A DNA stretch of 64,000 nt from Arthrobotrys musiformis. Taxonomy: Eukaryota; Ascomycota; Orbiliomycetes; Orbiliales; Orbiliaceae. A model generated the notes under the pieces. It had not been told where the DNA came from and ran no database searches. It worked only from the letters and a program-made list of their open reading frames with translations. Within the stretch, counting starts at the first letter, position 1. Each line of letters starts with the position of its first letter. The position numbers and the translations under genes were made by a program. Below, in pieces: positions 46,899 to 59,222 of this stretch. Where the stretch lies: the NCBI GenBank assembly GCA_036971715.1, contig JAVHJL010000007.1, positions 1,612,001 to 1,676,000 of the forward strand, in the 5' to 3' direction.

Positions 46899-47622
46899 AT
46901 GTCCGATATTACACCACTGCCCAAAATCCCGAAGTACACCCGAGCATCGCTCAAGAGTCAGAGTCAGAATATAACGAACAATTTAGTCCATGCGCAATTC
47001 AAAGTTGACTACTTCAACAAGCGAACAGGCAACTGGAGGACGATTCAATTTGCGTCAGTTACATATGTTTTGCGAGTATGTAGTTTCTCTCGTTCTTAGT
47101 ATGAATACCGCTGAACCTGTTATTTAGGATGGATGTACAAATGCTCTCGAACGCCATCTTCACCTTTTAGAGCCCAGGTTCAGTAATTTTAAACATCAAA
47201 GTTTATTGGCTATCGAGGCTATTTATAATGACGTCTTTACAATAATTCAAAACGATACTTGGAATGAGGCAATAAAGTCAACAGCTTATGATATGCTTAA
47301 AGCGACAGAATTCCCTGAAGATCCACATCAAGATAAATGGCTTTTCTTCTGGATTATGAGTCAAGTCAGACACAAGCTAAATCGAAGAGGTAAAGCCAAA
47401 GGTGTGGAAGCGGAGGCAGAAGCCTCCACCGAAGGACAGAAGCTGGAACAGGCCTGGGACCCAGAGAGGCAGGCGGAAAAGGAGTTCGAAGATTTAGATG
47501 AGCAGAGAAAACGACATTCCAAAGCGCCTTATTTACCCCTCATTTCGAATAGTATGTATTTCAGGTCTAGCCCTTTCCGAACCGAAGCTAATGGAATGGA
47601 ATGGGATGGCAGTTATTCATGA
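46899..47622 (+). CDS. TGxW-family orphan protein, copy 3, 223 aa
   Basis: Exons 46899-47075 and 47128-47622; the intron GTATGT...TTTAG (52 bp) is phase 0, and splicing is required because the unspliced frame stops. Start MSDITPLPKIPKYT. Shares YFNKRTGNW, the LR|D-G-C exon junction and the later DKWLFFWI with the copies at 20244 and 37304. Its C-terminal extension is charged (EAEAEASTEGQKLEQ). Because splicing is needed here, this copy is the best evidence for the family's intron. Confidence 0.7.
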
Positions 47623-48018
47623 AAAGGACGAATTTCCTACGAGGCAACCTTCTTTTTATGAAGAATCCGGCTGCTATCAATGATACCTCCTGTTCGTAAG
47701 AGCGCGCTTTCGCCCGGCCTATCGTTAAGGCCATCTCAGTCCCTCCAAGAATCGACTTTTGTCGAGATGCTCCCTAGGGGTTGCCGCCCCTCCCACCAAA
47801 TTCACATAATACTTTTACTTATCTTTGAACTCAAACTGGCTCGGCGGTTCTAAAAATATTTTTTCCTGGAAATTGTAATACATGAAGTACCGCTAGAAGG
47901 GGAAGAAATACGCGGTAAAAGAACAATCGTAGGACGTGCACGAGCTGTCATATCGGGAAGTAAGCTCAGGCATCGATGAATCCTTGCTGGTTTGCGTTTG
48001 TAGCAGGGTACGGCTTCT
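47623..48018. other. Short spacer, convergent 3' ends
   Basis: Nothing recognised. Confidence 0.45.
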
Positions 48019-48617
48019 TCAATCTTTCGATAGCGGTAACAGCAATTCAAAATTATGGTTATCCTTGCCACAGGTTTCGGTCGAACATTTGGTGATCTTG
48101 CCCTCGAGCGCGAGCTGGGGCTGCCCGCAGCAACCGGCACGGCGGTATTGGGGTATCTGAGTAGCTGTGGGTGTCGAATCTTCGCAGTCAGAAGTTGAAG
48201 ATTCTGACTCCGACTCCGTATTCGCATGACTTGAGGCGGCGTCTGGGAACGAGACTAGACCTGGGTTCCAACTCCAGATAGGGCCTATTACGAAGGCAGG
48301 TTTCGTATATTTCTAGAACAAAGTGTTATTTATACCCACAAGTCTCTGTAAATGGGTTGCAAAGCGTAGATGCTTTCTACCACGTCATATTGTACTTACC
48401 TGTAAAACCTTTGGTCTTTGGCAATTTGGCCCTTGATAGTTTGGTTTCTGGCTGTCCTGGACTGACGTTGCTTTCTTTTTCCCGTACTTCTCAATCCTAT
48501 TATTGAACATCAGTATCCCATACTCACTCGCGGTAATTGACTCTTTTCCTGTTGAGATTACCGATATCCTTTGATCAAAGCCTTTTGCTTTCGCTCTTTA
48601 GTGACTTTCCCAGACAT
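48019..48617 (-). CDS. Small Cys/Ser-rich orphan protein, 148 aa, three exons
   Basis: Exons 48617-48562, 48496-48400, 48312-48019; introns GTAATC...AATAG (65 bp) and GTAAGT...TCTAG (87 bp), all in frame. It opens MSGKVTKERKQKALIKGY (basic), continues SVQDSQKPNYQGPNCQRPK, then a Ser/Glu-rich acidic stretch, then a cysteine group (AGCCGQP, then KCSTETCGKD) that could bind zinc. The exon 3 stretch NPGLVSFPDAAS is encoded by a GCTGGGWACGAGAC copy (48242). No family recognised. Confidence 0.55.
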
Positions 48618-50104
48618 TGCTTGATAATATTATGATAGATGTGGGTTTGCGTGAATCGGATATATGTATATTCTTGAGGAAGGGACTGTTTTTAGTGACC
48701 TTAGGTAAGTACTTGGGTACTGAAGTAGGTATTTATAGTTATGGAGTCATCGTAAATCATCAACACTGATATGGCCTTCGAATGCGATAGCCGTGATTTG
48801 GAATAACCACCCGCCGTGTTTCAAGTTCATCTTGGACCATTTTTGCCGTTTATAGTAATAAGGGGTGACAGATGATTGGCTTTGCAGCTCGCGCACGCCC
48901 CACGCGTGCGCGCATTGAGGCATCCGATACCTCCAAAATTTGCTTTCATACACACACGCGCATATCCTCAGGGCCCATCGCATCGCACACTCTTGATTCA
49001 ACTGAAAGAGCTCATCTCACGCACCGCGGGGCGCAGACGGGTAAGCCCTCCTTCAAACTCCTTCGAACTCCAGCGACTACCGACGTAGCTACTACTGAAT
49101 CGGCACGATCCCTAACTTTGGATAGCTATATAGTCGGCCGTCGGGTCATACATATAAAAGTCGACTCAAGTACCCAGCTCACGCGATCACGGAGCAAATT
49201 GTCGCGATCTCCTGGCAGCTCATAATCAGACTTTATTTCTTACTGCGGAGTTGTTGCAACCTCCTAGCTAGCTACCGACACGCGGTGGCGATATAAGCCT
49301 CAATTAGTACAGTCGCGGAACGCTCTATATCTCGCCGCCTCCCTTCGTAAGTGCCCCTATGCACGTTGTTTTGCTATGGTGCGGCACCGAAGGCCGTAAT
49401 ATATTCACAGGGTCATGAACAACCGTCGATAATTAACCATCAGCGCGCCGGAAAAGGCGTAGCACGTATCGTAGCAAAACAAGCTTGCTTTCCCCCTCCC
49501 CCGTTTCCTAAATAAGATCGCTGACCTCGCCATGGCCCAACTTACCGGTAATAGATCTTCCGACTTCACATTTTCACTTTCCATACCAGCTCTTTGCCGC
49601 TCCTGTTCTTTCCTTCTTAATCCTTTATAAGTTGGGAAATGGATATTCGACCCGCGCGCTCTGCAGCTCTGTAGCGCCCACCTTCCGGAGATTTCGTTGT
49701 AACCACGGAATACGGATCCGGAGCCAGATATCCCCAGATGCCCCACCAACCAATAACACTCTACCCAAGCTAACATCTACGCTAAGTGCTTCGAGTTACG
49801 GCCTGATATATATCTAACAGCATACGTCAACGTTGGAAATAATGTTGGTGGCGTTGTTGCAATGTGGAGATAACTAGTGAGATGCATGGTCTGCCCTCAT
49901 ATATATAGCTATATAGACGATTTATTTCACATGTTGGACGTATTCAGAGAGAGTTTCACTCATTTGGCTATGGATAGCGGCTTCGCTAATAGCTTGTATG
50001 GAGACGAAAATCTAACTACATTGACGCGGGTATTTCACGTCTAAAAGGCGAGTAAACGGTCATACAACCCACACAAAAAGCCCGAGCGCCGACTGACATT
50101 TTAG
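48618..50104. other. Spacer with an unresolved minus-strand frame
   Basis: The minus frame 49405-49776 contains a protein-like part (YKGLRRKEQERQRAGMESEN) ending at a good GTAAGT donor, but the nearest in-frame acceptor leaves an intron of only 38 nt. A TAGGTAAGTAC stretch is at about 48703. No other feature. Confidence 0.35.
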
Positions 50105-50802
50105 TTACCTAAATTTAGGCCTTGCATGTATTGGAAAGTCCCTGCGGCCAATATCCATCCGTATTTCGCGAGAGTACAGCCCCGAAATCTCGTTCCATGG
50201 TAGCCCCGTGAGCTCGAGGGAATTATTGGTAGGTATATCTATCGGTACCAACATGAGATCTTCTGTTGATAGTTCTGGGTATAATTTGGGTTCAAGGCTA
50301 GTATGGCTTACCTGCTTTGGGTGCACGCTTTGCGGAGCTGTACCTCAAACTTACAGCATCTAAGACTTTTATGTATTTTAGTAAAGCTATCCAAATGAAA
50401 CGATGCGTAATAGGATTGCAAGCACATACGAGACGCTCGATTCCCGGGACCACAGCACTCAAAGTAATCGTCATCGCTATCCTCCATACCGTGAGACCTG
50501 CTTCTTCTCAACCATTTAGGCCTATGAGCTACTGGCAGCTTGATATATGTCGTGGAGATCGACTTCCTGAGTGTGATGGTATTGCGCATATCACGACCTC
50601 TTGACGGATATGCTGAAGAATCCAGGCTAAAGGTGTATTCACTAGATGTCGACGTCGATTGGTATCTTTTATTGATCGGTTTGTCACCGTTTTTGCTTCG
50701 GAAGTTTGGAGCAAGCTTTTTCAGAGCTCCCAGCCAGTCTGATAATGTTCGTCGAATTTTACCGTACATATCGTAGAAGTCAGTCGTGGTGATGGGGAGC
50801 AT
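50105..50802 (-). CDS. Orphan protein, about 201 aa, two exons
   Basis: Exons 50802-50430 and 50337-50105; the intron GTATGT...TACAG (92 bp) has branch-like TTTACTAAAATAC. Start at ATG 50802 (MLPITTTDFYDMY); the frame is open about nine codons further up, so an earlier exon is possible. The N-terminal helix (KIRRTLSDWLGALKKLAP) is followed by Ser/Arg-rich sequence, an acidic patch (EDSDDDYFECCG) and a C-terminus ending HARPKFR. No known domain. Confidence 0.5.
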
Positions 50803-51687
50803 TTCGAACGCTAGAAGCTGCTTGTCCACGTTGATCTATATAGCAAGCCGATATTAGGACCAAGCGGTTCGGCTACTGGACTTGAGCATAGGTTGGAGTT
50901 GGAAGCTGGACACTTTGGGTATAGGACTTTGTTGGAATGATAAATATAGATAGATATAACGCAAAGACCTGCCTATATATAGTAGGCGGGAGGGTTTATC
51001 GTATCAGGGGCTAGTGTGCCTACGCCCTCTACATGGCGCCCGTTATACTACCTCCTTTATGCAAATATCGATATCGGGTAGCCGGATATGGTCCTACAAA
51101 GGGCGGTAGCACCCCTCCGGTCTATCTATGCCACCCGGCACAGCTCAAGTAGTGAAATGAGGATTATCAACCGACCGGCCGTTACCAATACGAGCACCCC
51201 ACACGCCGATATAAGTGAAGCAGCATATCAAGTTGAGGGGTAGGCTAAGGCTATGCCATGAAGAAGTGAGAGTGACGGGGAGGGCTGGGATGCGGGTGCG
51301 GGGTCGCATCTTCAAAACAGACTATTTCGATCCCATACAAGATATCGATATCAATATCGACTGATGCAGGTTTTGTTCGGCAGGCTTCTGTAGAGCTACT
51401 CCGCTGCATAGTCTAGGCTACATGTGCCCTTGCTTTGTCAAAAAGTAGGAGGCGATTACTACGAACTCCATTCCACCCCCTGAAGGAGGCGAAGGAAATC
51501 TTGACGACGGCAAAGCTAGGTGAAGTATGCATACGTATGGAGAAGAACGAGACGAACTTTCAATTTCGAAGAGGCATAAAGGCATTCTAGCACTAAGCAT
51601 ACGATCGAAATATGGCTATAGGTAAACATAAATCCAGATACATTTTAAACATCCCTCAAATTACCACGATTTCAAGCGGAGCCAGCC
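50803..51687. other. Spacer, nothing firm
   Basis: A minus-strand stretch near 51430-51470 (GGGMEFVVIASYFL) faintly resembles one at about 55360 (GEGMEAMVTALYYL); possibly coincidence. Confidence 0.35.
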
Positions 51688-52281
51688 TCAAAATCGAGGC
51701 AACCTCGTCTTGATTCTTGGAAGCCTCTTTGATATCCTGTACTGGTCCCTTGATTTTCTGATACTATGCGCAAGCGACCTTTTGAGGTCCTGGGGCCGGG
51801 TTAGAGGTTGGAGCTCGTAAGACTCTTTATCCATCTCGAATGTCGAACTAGAACCGGCTTCCCGCATTGGATAATCGAAACCGCCAGACTCCCGTAAGTA
51901 CTGATTGTCTTGTCCACCGTTCAAAATAGGACAAACCGACTTCTTCGGGCTTGTAAGACTACGAGTACCGGCGTTCGGCTCAACTTCGTCAGAGGGTCCG
52001 CTGCAATCGCGGGAGCCGCTATCCATCGAAGTTTTTGTTTCTTCGGCTACCTTAAAACATATATCGCTCATTGGAGATACTGGCGACACTGAATATAAGC
52101 TATGTCGAGAAAGAATCCATATTTAGTACGCTATTCATTAACCATACTGGTTACATGTCGTCGAATATAAGAATCGGTTCAAGAAATACCTCTTTTGCGG
52201 GTCGCTGATAGGTCCCGCCTGGCTGTGGGGTGATATGGGGCTGACCATAGTGCTGTCTTGATCAGAATGTTTATTCAACAT
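51688..52281 (-). CDS. Small orphan protein, 167 aa, two exons
   Basis: Exons 52281-52190 and 52099-51688; the intron GTATTT...CATAG (90 bp) has the perfect branch sequence TACTAA. Start MLNKHSDQDSTMVSP. Mostly disordered (Ser/Pro/Asp), with repeated short VSPISP, VSPVSP and MSDI blocks, and a strongly basic C-terminus (SIRKSRDQYRISKRLPRIK). No domain recognised; the tail could bind nucleic acid or act as a nuclear signal. Confidence 0.55.
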
Positions 52282-54790
52282 TGCTGCTGAATTCCGTAAG
52301 AACTAAGGACTGATTTCGGTGTCAAGTTCCATCACAGGTGCGACCGGTCGACCACGATTGGCAACGTCGTTATATGATGTCTTGGGGCCTTGAACGGTTT
52401 TCGGCCGGAGCCCTCTCGTTGGGTACGTATTCATTGAAACGGTATACCCTAATCGTAAATAGCTTACTATATCTTTTCCCAAGCTGCTTTGGTGCTCCCG
52501 AATTCGCGAAGGTATCGGGTGGATGCGCAGCTTGGAGGGCCATCGTACATATCGAGATGGTTTCACAACGTAGTTTCACAAGTTTGTACGTTCAAGCGCC
52601 AAACATTTGCACAGTCTCTTCCAAGTTACTTCGTTTCCGTCGCGCTGAGAGTCTTCTAGTCTAATACTATTAACCTATCTCACATTTTTGTGCTTGTTGG
52701 ATGTTGGATGTTGTGTGTTTTCCATGCTATATTCATTGCACTGCGCGGTGAGCACAAATGTGAACTTGATGGTAAAGGGCGCTTATCCAACCATTGCAGT
52801 CCACATACAAACGTAAATTTAGACTTATATAGGGTCTCTCAATGGTTTAATTCATGTTTAAGGAATATAAATGTCGATATCGTGCAGTCAACCGGGAATT
52901 TGCAGCGAAGTAGGACTGGCCCAGGATTCCGAACAGATTTGTGTTGGAATGTCAAAATCCAACAGTACCTAACCTGATAAAAGTCCAACAATTACAACAC
53001 ATGTGTAGAGTTATCTGAAGGAGCTACGCCGATCAGATAGCATCATTGACCTAGGCTTACGTTCCATTGAGGTTGACCACTTAGTAGCTAATTGGACAAC
53101 AGGCGTCGGGAAAAATAACCAATGTTCTAAAAAGCCCAGAGAGCCAGTTAACTTTCGGACTCCTCGTCATGCACCTATACAAGGTATAGCATTCACGGGG
53201 CGCCCAACGAACAAGGTGGATTATCTCCAGCACTTGCTCATATGACACATGAAGGTGCATTGAGTAATTCGCCAAACGCCTGGGCCCTTGCCGGCTCATT
53301 ATCTTGAATTGAGAGATCGCTCTTACCGCTCCAAATACGGGACCGAGTAATCGACTGGGGGGCATAGCTGCCGTCATGCATGGCAAGGGCGTCGTCAAAT
53401 ATGCAGAGTCCGAAAATTTTTGCAATCAATCCAAACAAGATGAATGCAGGCCGCAACAGAATACTATTCGGTCACATTTTTCTGGTGGCTTCGAACTTGT
53501 TTCTGCCGTCTGGCGTAACTTCCGTCTTCATGTGTTGTGCTATCAGCCGTCCCAGCACCAAAACCGGCTCGTCCGTGGCCAACGTACGCCCCCACTCTCC
53601 CGCCATGCAACCTGAATATGTCGATACTAATGCACTCGTCTGCAAGAAAACTTTGGATTAATATTTGTCAATGGATGGCAGGAAATACCGCTCATATTTG
53701 CTTTTGACCTGACACCAAGCCCATGCTGCCACTTTCACACAAAGACACGCGGAGACTGGACGACGAATAGAAGGACCAAATACACCCCTGCTATGCACGC
53801 TCCTGCATGATTTAGAGCAATGCCACGAAGACGAACGCACTAGATCTAACCCGATCAGCTCTCGGCTCGCCTCTCAGCTATCGAAATTGGCATGTGAGGA
53901 GCTGTGCAGGCCGTCAGTAGCATATATGCCGCCAATTACCAAAATAGCTGCCGTTGCGGCACACCCTCGTATGCAGTAATGCAAGATGCCCCGTATCTTT
54001 GGGTAGAAGCCTGAAACATGAACATTGGATGTAAGATATCTAGATGTAGTGAAGCTAACAAAAAGAAGAAAATAAAGAGTAAAAGGTAAACGGAGGTAGA
54101 AAAAGAAAGTTTAAGCCAGGGCTGCTGACGGTCTGTAGCCTGTCAGAGCATGAGCACAATCAATGACCTGCGGAATTTGATTTGCAGAAGAAGAAAGTAG
54201 ACACACCGACTATATTATCGTCATTATAATAGTCTAATCGACGCAACGGCAAGGGATCAGGGCTGAACCGGAAATTTTGCCTGAGCCCCGAAACCTCAGA
54301 TATCAGTAGGTATGCATATGAATGTTACGAGGACTTCCAACCCTCCCGAAGATTTTACTAGAATCAAAAAATCATCATGCAAGAAATTCCGGAAAAGGTT
54401 AACACGTAAGACCTCCCTCCTGGTGCCACGGTTTTGAAGATAGAACCCCTCAAATGCGTTCATTCCATGGGCTGATAATGACCGGTATGTGGGAGCTCCC
54501 CGTCAGTTCTAGACTGCAGGTTTGATTTCGCCGGATGCAACTTCTCTTCCAGCCCACCCTCAGCGGCATTCCCCGCCTTACATTGCCTCTGAGCTGTATC
54601 GTATTGATCGATTCGATCCAGCACATTAGCACCAGCAGCGAACTACACGAAATATGCATCCCTTCGGGTTGTATTCCGCCGAATGGCTCGCCGGATTTGC
54701 CCCTACTCAGGCGGTTGCCTAAGCTCCATGTCAGCCAATCCCAGAACTGCCTGACCTGATTTCGGTCCACAAAGACTAAGCATGGTCGGC
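52282..54790. other. Long spacer with scattered weak frames
   Basis: A minus-strand exon-like piece near 53880-54000 reads a hydrophobic segment (CAATAAILVIGGIYA) and stops, preceded by a pyrimidine-rich leader at 54040-54110; no complete gene could be assembled. The frame 53238-53456 has a signal-like start but is otherwise weak. Confidence 0.3.
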
Positions 54791-55577
54791 CTACAGCACC
54801 GAATTTACGTTTTCTTCGCTTCCCTCACCATCCCCTATTGCCTTTGCACTTGTTTTTTTCACAAGCTCCGCGAGGGCCTTGCCACTTTGCTGCCCCCTCA
54901 AAAAACCAGACGTCTGAGCCCTTTGGCGCCTCAGAATTAATTCACCCACTTGCCTTGATAGAAAAGTTCCCACATCCTCCACCATCAATCTCCTCGTAAA
55001 CAGCCCTCACTCTTGCTTAGAATATTGCCCACCTGATATATCCTCATCTTAATAGCATAAATTTTTGTTTTGCGATCCTCAAGCCGACAGCCAGCGGCAC
55101 CAATCTCTTTTTCTTTCTCTTCAAGTCATCGTAGTCTCTCCACTCGGCAGCCTTACTATTGAGCCTTTTGACATGTTCCCTTTTCTTTCTATGCGACACC
55201 TGAAAGCTAAACCTACCACTAACACTCGACGGATAGCCATCGACCTTATTCTGAAAAACGATCTTTCGCTTCATGGAAAACTCCTCAATTGATTTTTGCT
55301 AACCGCCCGCCTTTAGGTACTCACCACCCTAGAACAATCCACGATAAGATAATATAGCGCCGTAACCATCGCTTCCATGCCCTCGCCCTCGAAAACCGAT
55401 ACATACGTACCCCCCGCGAAATTTCGTTTCACATTGACCCGCGACGTAGAAGCCGTTATATATCGATACATACCCCAACAGAGCCTCACAGAGGCTACGA
55501 ATCCGAACCCAGATAGCATCGTTTGGGAGATCTAGTTCAAATGCTATAAGCCACCGTTTTTGCCGTAGCTTTGGCAT
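54791..55577 (-). CDS. Possible multi-exon orphan gene, structure unresolved
   Basis: A protein-like first exon starts at ATG 55577 (MPKLRQKRWLIAFELDLP) and meets a GTATGT donor near 55460. A second exon-like frame at about 55289-55044 is Lys/Arg-rich (SHRKKREHVKRLNSK, YDDLKRKKKRL). A third piece (54988-54791) follows after a frame change. I could not find one set of splice sites that joins all three, so the limits are approximate and the gene may be broken. Confidence 0.3.
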
Positions 55578-56486
55578 CGGTCGGGCCTGTTCTCCAGGCT
55601 CAGTTTACACGGTCGGGCTGTTGTGTGCGTTGCGTTGTGTTGCGTTGCGTGGTGGATATTCCGGGAAGGGATTGGCTTATACTTACTGTCAAGGATGATA
55701 ATTTTCGGAAATTTCATAAACCTCCGCTTTATTGGCAAGCTATTGGGAACACGCGTTCCCGATCGGCCGGACTGCGTCCGGGCCCGGCCAAGAGGTTTCT
55801 GAGACGATACCAATAGTTAAGCAATCGACAACTCGATTGGAGCGGTTTGACGTTGAGAGTTAGAGTCTGATGAGACGAGGCCGGTCATGTTGGTGGGGCG
55901 CTATGCATGTATCTTTCGAGATCGAATTTGTATACAAGTAGTCTCGAATCTATCCTCAACATACTTCAACATAGCACCAGATACACCGCTGTGGTATTAA
56001 ATTAATCAAAGACGCTCTCGTTTAATGAACAAGTTCCCACCGTTCTCCAAAAACATTTTAGTTTCGGATAGGCGCCCGTACGCATCAAGGTTTAAAGATT
56101 AATCCTCCCGCAGCCCTACCCCAGGAGAACAGCGTGTATATATAGAAGCCACCATAGACTACGCTTGCACGTATCGATACTCGGGACTTGTGTCAAATAT
56201 AGGAATTATAGTATTCATTATCAATAACAACGGTGGTGGCAGACAGGCAAAAGAGGGACATAGAACATTCTGGTTTCTGTGAAATACAAGCAAATATTGG
56301 GCGCAGGCGATCACTCTCTGCGTGGTCTGGGTACCAGACTATGCACAGGGAGTTAGTTAAATACAATTAGTCATCACAAAGTATAAAATATCCATGAACT
56401 TCAACACCATTACCTGCCTCCATTCCCCACTTTGCCTTCGTGTGAGGTTTATAATGTAGAAACTACAATCAATTCGTCTTGATGTT
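55578..56486. other. Spacer with a palindromic motif
   Basis: No gene. GTCTGGGTACCAGAC at about 56328 is a perfect 6-bp stem with a 3-base loop and resembles the GCTGGGWACGAGAC motif. Confidence 0.45.
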
Positions 56487-59027
56487 CTAGGGGTCCCGGC
56501 GGACCCTTGACCTTAGGACCATTCCTGTAGTTTGGGCCTTCTCCTTTGGTTTATTTCCTTTCCGACCTTTCGAACGCCGTGAACCCGGTTTTTGGGAAGA
56601 AGTAGACACTTCTTTGGGTTCATTGACCTTCAAAATAGCACTATCCTCGCTTCCAGGTCTAGCACTACTAACTATCTGGGACCCGCAACCGCGGTCGTCG
56701 AAGGAACTCTCGGTAGCACAAGGCAACTCGGGAGACCCGGGCAGGTTTTGCCCGCCAGGCGATTTGCCACTTGTTCCCGTGTTATCGACGCTGCGCAGAT
56801 GACTCGTTGCAGGTTCAGATTGGTTTTGACTTATAGCTGGGGACGGCGACGCCGGGCTGGGTGTGCCTTGTCCGCTGCCATCTTGGGCTAGGATAGAGTG
56901 ATTGCTCTTGGGTGTATTGTCGCCGCGGTCTGCTGCAACGGAAGAAAAGCTCTTGAGCGGCGGGTTTGGGCCTAGTGCTGGGTCTTTGGATAGGTCTTCG
57001 TCGCTTTCCTTTTCGATGGGAACAGAGGCTGGCCCACGAGGTGCCAAGTTTGCGGCGAGGGGTGGGGGACTTTGAGACAGCCGAACAGTCGAGGCGGTAG
57101 GGGATGAGGTTCTGGGACGAGCGGCCCGGGTAGATGTCTGAGAGCTCGAGAGCCGCGATTCCGCCAGAACCTGGCTGGTATTTCGATCAAGAGGAGATAT
57201 AGAGCGAGAAGGACTTTCAGCAGTTCCAGGAATACTAGGAAAATCGTAGAACTTATCCTGCGTGCTATGTTCGGCATCATAATTCTCAAGGGGCGCACCG
57301 TCAGGTTCCCGAAGGGGATTTCGGATCAATGCCTTCGACCTAGTGACTCGAGCTGGGCTCCCAGCTACCGCAAAAGCTTCAGAAAATTGTGGCGGAGCGT
57401 CGTCTATCGGCTCTGTTGTGGCTCGAGTCGGGGGTAGACTTTCGTAGTAGCTGTCTTTTAATTCAAATGGCGCGAGTTGGCCCACTTCACGCCCACTTAA
57501 TGGGTTTGCTAGCATTCCAGTGTCTTCCATCTTGCAAACCATGTCGCAATCGATCGCATTCCAGCGGGATCCAGGCTTGACCACGAGAAGCCCGATAATC
57601 ACCCTGGAAATGGGGTGGCACTTATTGAGGGCTACCGCCGCGCGTGCCGGCAAGAGTTCAGGATTGTGTGCCAACTCCTGGTCTTCGGCAATCGGTGAGT
57701 AGAAAGAGAAAAGTAATGCTCCAGTAGACCACATGTCTGCTATTTGTGCGCTATATGGTTGGACCTCACAAGAGGTCGCGTGTGTAGATATTGTTTCGGG
57801 CGCTGCGAAGCAACCGATGCCAACTGTTCTACTAAGCTTCTGTCTAGTGGCCGTACCGAAGTTGGACAGTTTTAAGGAAATCGGATTTTTTGACATGACG
57901 AGAACCTTACTTGGTCGGATGCTGAGGTGTGCCGCGCCATGTTGGTGTACAAAATTTACAGCGTCAATAATTTGGCGAATGGCTGAGATCTTATCTGTAG
58001 GCTTCCAACTAATGGTTGGGTGTTGGGATAAACTGCCCTCTTGTGGTGCCGGTGTGAGCAAGTATACTTCGCGATCAGTCTGGATGAGATTAATGAATGG
58101 AGTGATTGTTTCCTGAGAACGGGGTTAGAAGATCATGCGGAGTTCTAGGCAAGGGGCAGCGAGACATAGTGATTGACCTACATGATGCAGCTCGCATAAA
58201 AGCTCCATTTCTTTCTGCCAAGGAGAATCTTTGGCCTCGCGACTCCGGCGGTAATATTTGGCGCTGTATATTGCGCCAGTGTTACTATGGATAGCTTGAA
58301 ATACGTCACCAGTAGATTTTTGGTTGGGTTTGGTCTGCCTGATGGGTTGTAAGGTATAATTCGAAAGCACGGTGGTGTCCCCGCTCGTCGGAGTCAAAGG
58401 TGTAAGGTACCCTGTGAAAGGGCTTTCCAGGAACCGAGAAAGCCGTGTTTGGTACCCCTGGTCTTCCTCCGGAGAACGCAATGGTGTTCTCAACAAGAAA
58501 CTGCAATTCCCAAGGACGATCTGAGTAAATCGGCCCAGTATCGATGTCTGAATTGCGTTGCCATGAAGCTGGCGAAGCCGACGGCCTATATCCTCCTCTT
58601 CTTTGGTTGCTACCTGGTCTTCATTCCCCACGTCATAGACGAACGTTCCTTCTCGGGAATGATTCCTCACCAATAGAACTCCAGTCGATGGGTTAAAAGC
58701 AATGGCAAAATGAATTCCTTTCTCGGGGCCGCCGTCGTCTTCATCAGCTCCCAAAAGCACATCTGCTTCACTACCATACCCAAATAACCACCCTAGTTGT
58801 TTATTCTTGGGCGGCGTTTCGTCGAGAGAGAGCAAAATAAAGCTCTCGCAAAAGAATTTAGGGGAGCAACCCGGTGTCTTTTTTGACCATCGCGACCGGA
58901 TAAATTTTTCATTCTGGGGATTAATAATATCAGCGGACTGGCTGGCTGTTGTATCACCGTTTAGCGGGAAAATATATATAACATCGCCTGGGCTCTTATC
59001 GTGGATTGCGTTAGCTCTTCCTGGCAT
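56487..59027 (-). CDS. FHA domain - pseudokinase, 823 aa, two exons
   Basis: Exons 59027-58182 and 58112-56487; the intron GTAGGT...CTCAG (69 bp) has branch-like TTCTAAC, phase 0. Start MPGRANAIHDK; a longer frame begins at 59156. FHA signature at residues about 82-130: FGYGSEAD, GIHFAI, NHSREGTFV. The kinase-like domain follows: the N-lobe Lys is kept (YSAKYY, about 257), the Gly loop is weak (KSTGDVFQ), HRD is replaced by HLS (HLSIRPSKVLV, about 344) and DFG by SNFG (about 365), yet APE is present (FAAPET). So it is predicted to be catalytically inactive and to act as a phospho-threonine-reading scaffold. A long Ser/Pro-rich tail ends GMVLRSRVRRDP. Confidence 0.75.
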
Positions 59028-59222
59028 ATTGATGGTGGTGTGCTTTTTGCTTTGGGGTTGGTTCTGTTGGGTTTTGCAGCTGGGCGTGGAGGGAAATAAG
59101 ACAGACCTTAGGGCGGCGGAGCCTGCCTTTATGTAGCCAGGATTGCACTCGGCCACTGCCTGTCCTCGAAATTGGGTGGAACTGGCGTAGCAAGACCTGC
59201 TGCACTTTCCGTTGGAGGAGGC

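Noticed and set aside
49405..49776. Two-exon gene on the minus strand
   Set aside because: The coding-like part ends at a good donor, but the in-frame acceptor would leave a 38-nt intron, shorter than any other here.
53238..53456. Small secreted protein on the minus strand
   Set aside because: Only the first 25 residues look like a signal peptide; the rest is weak and the opposite strand is open too.
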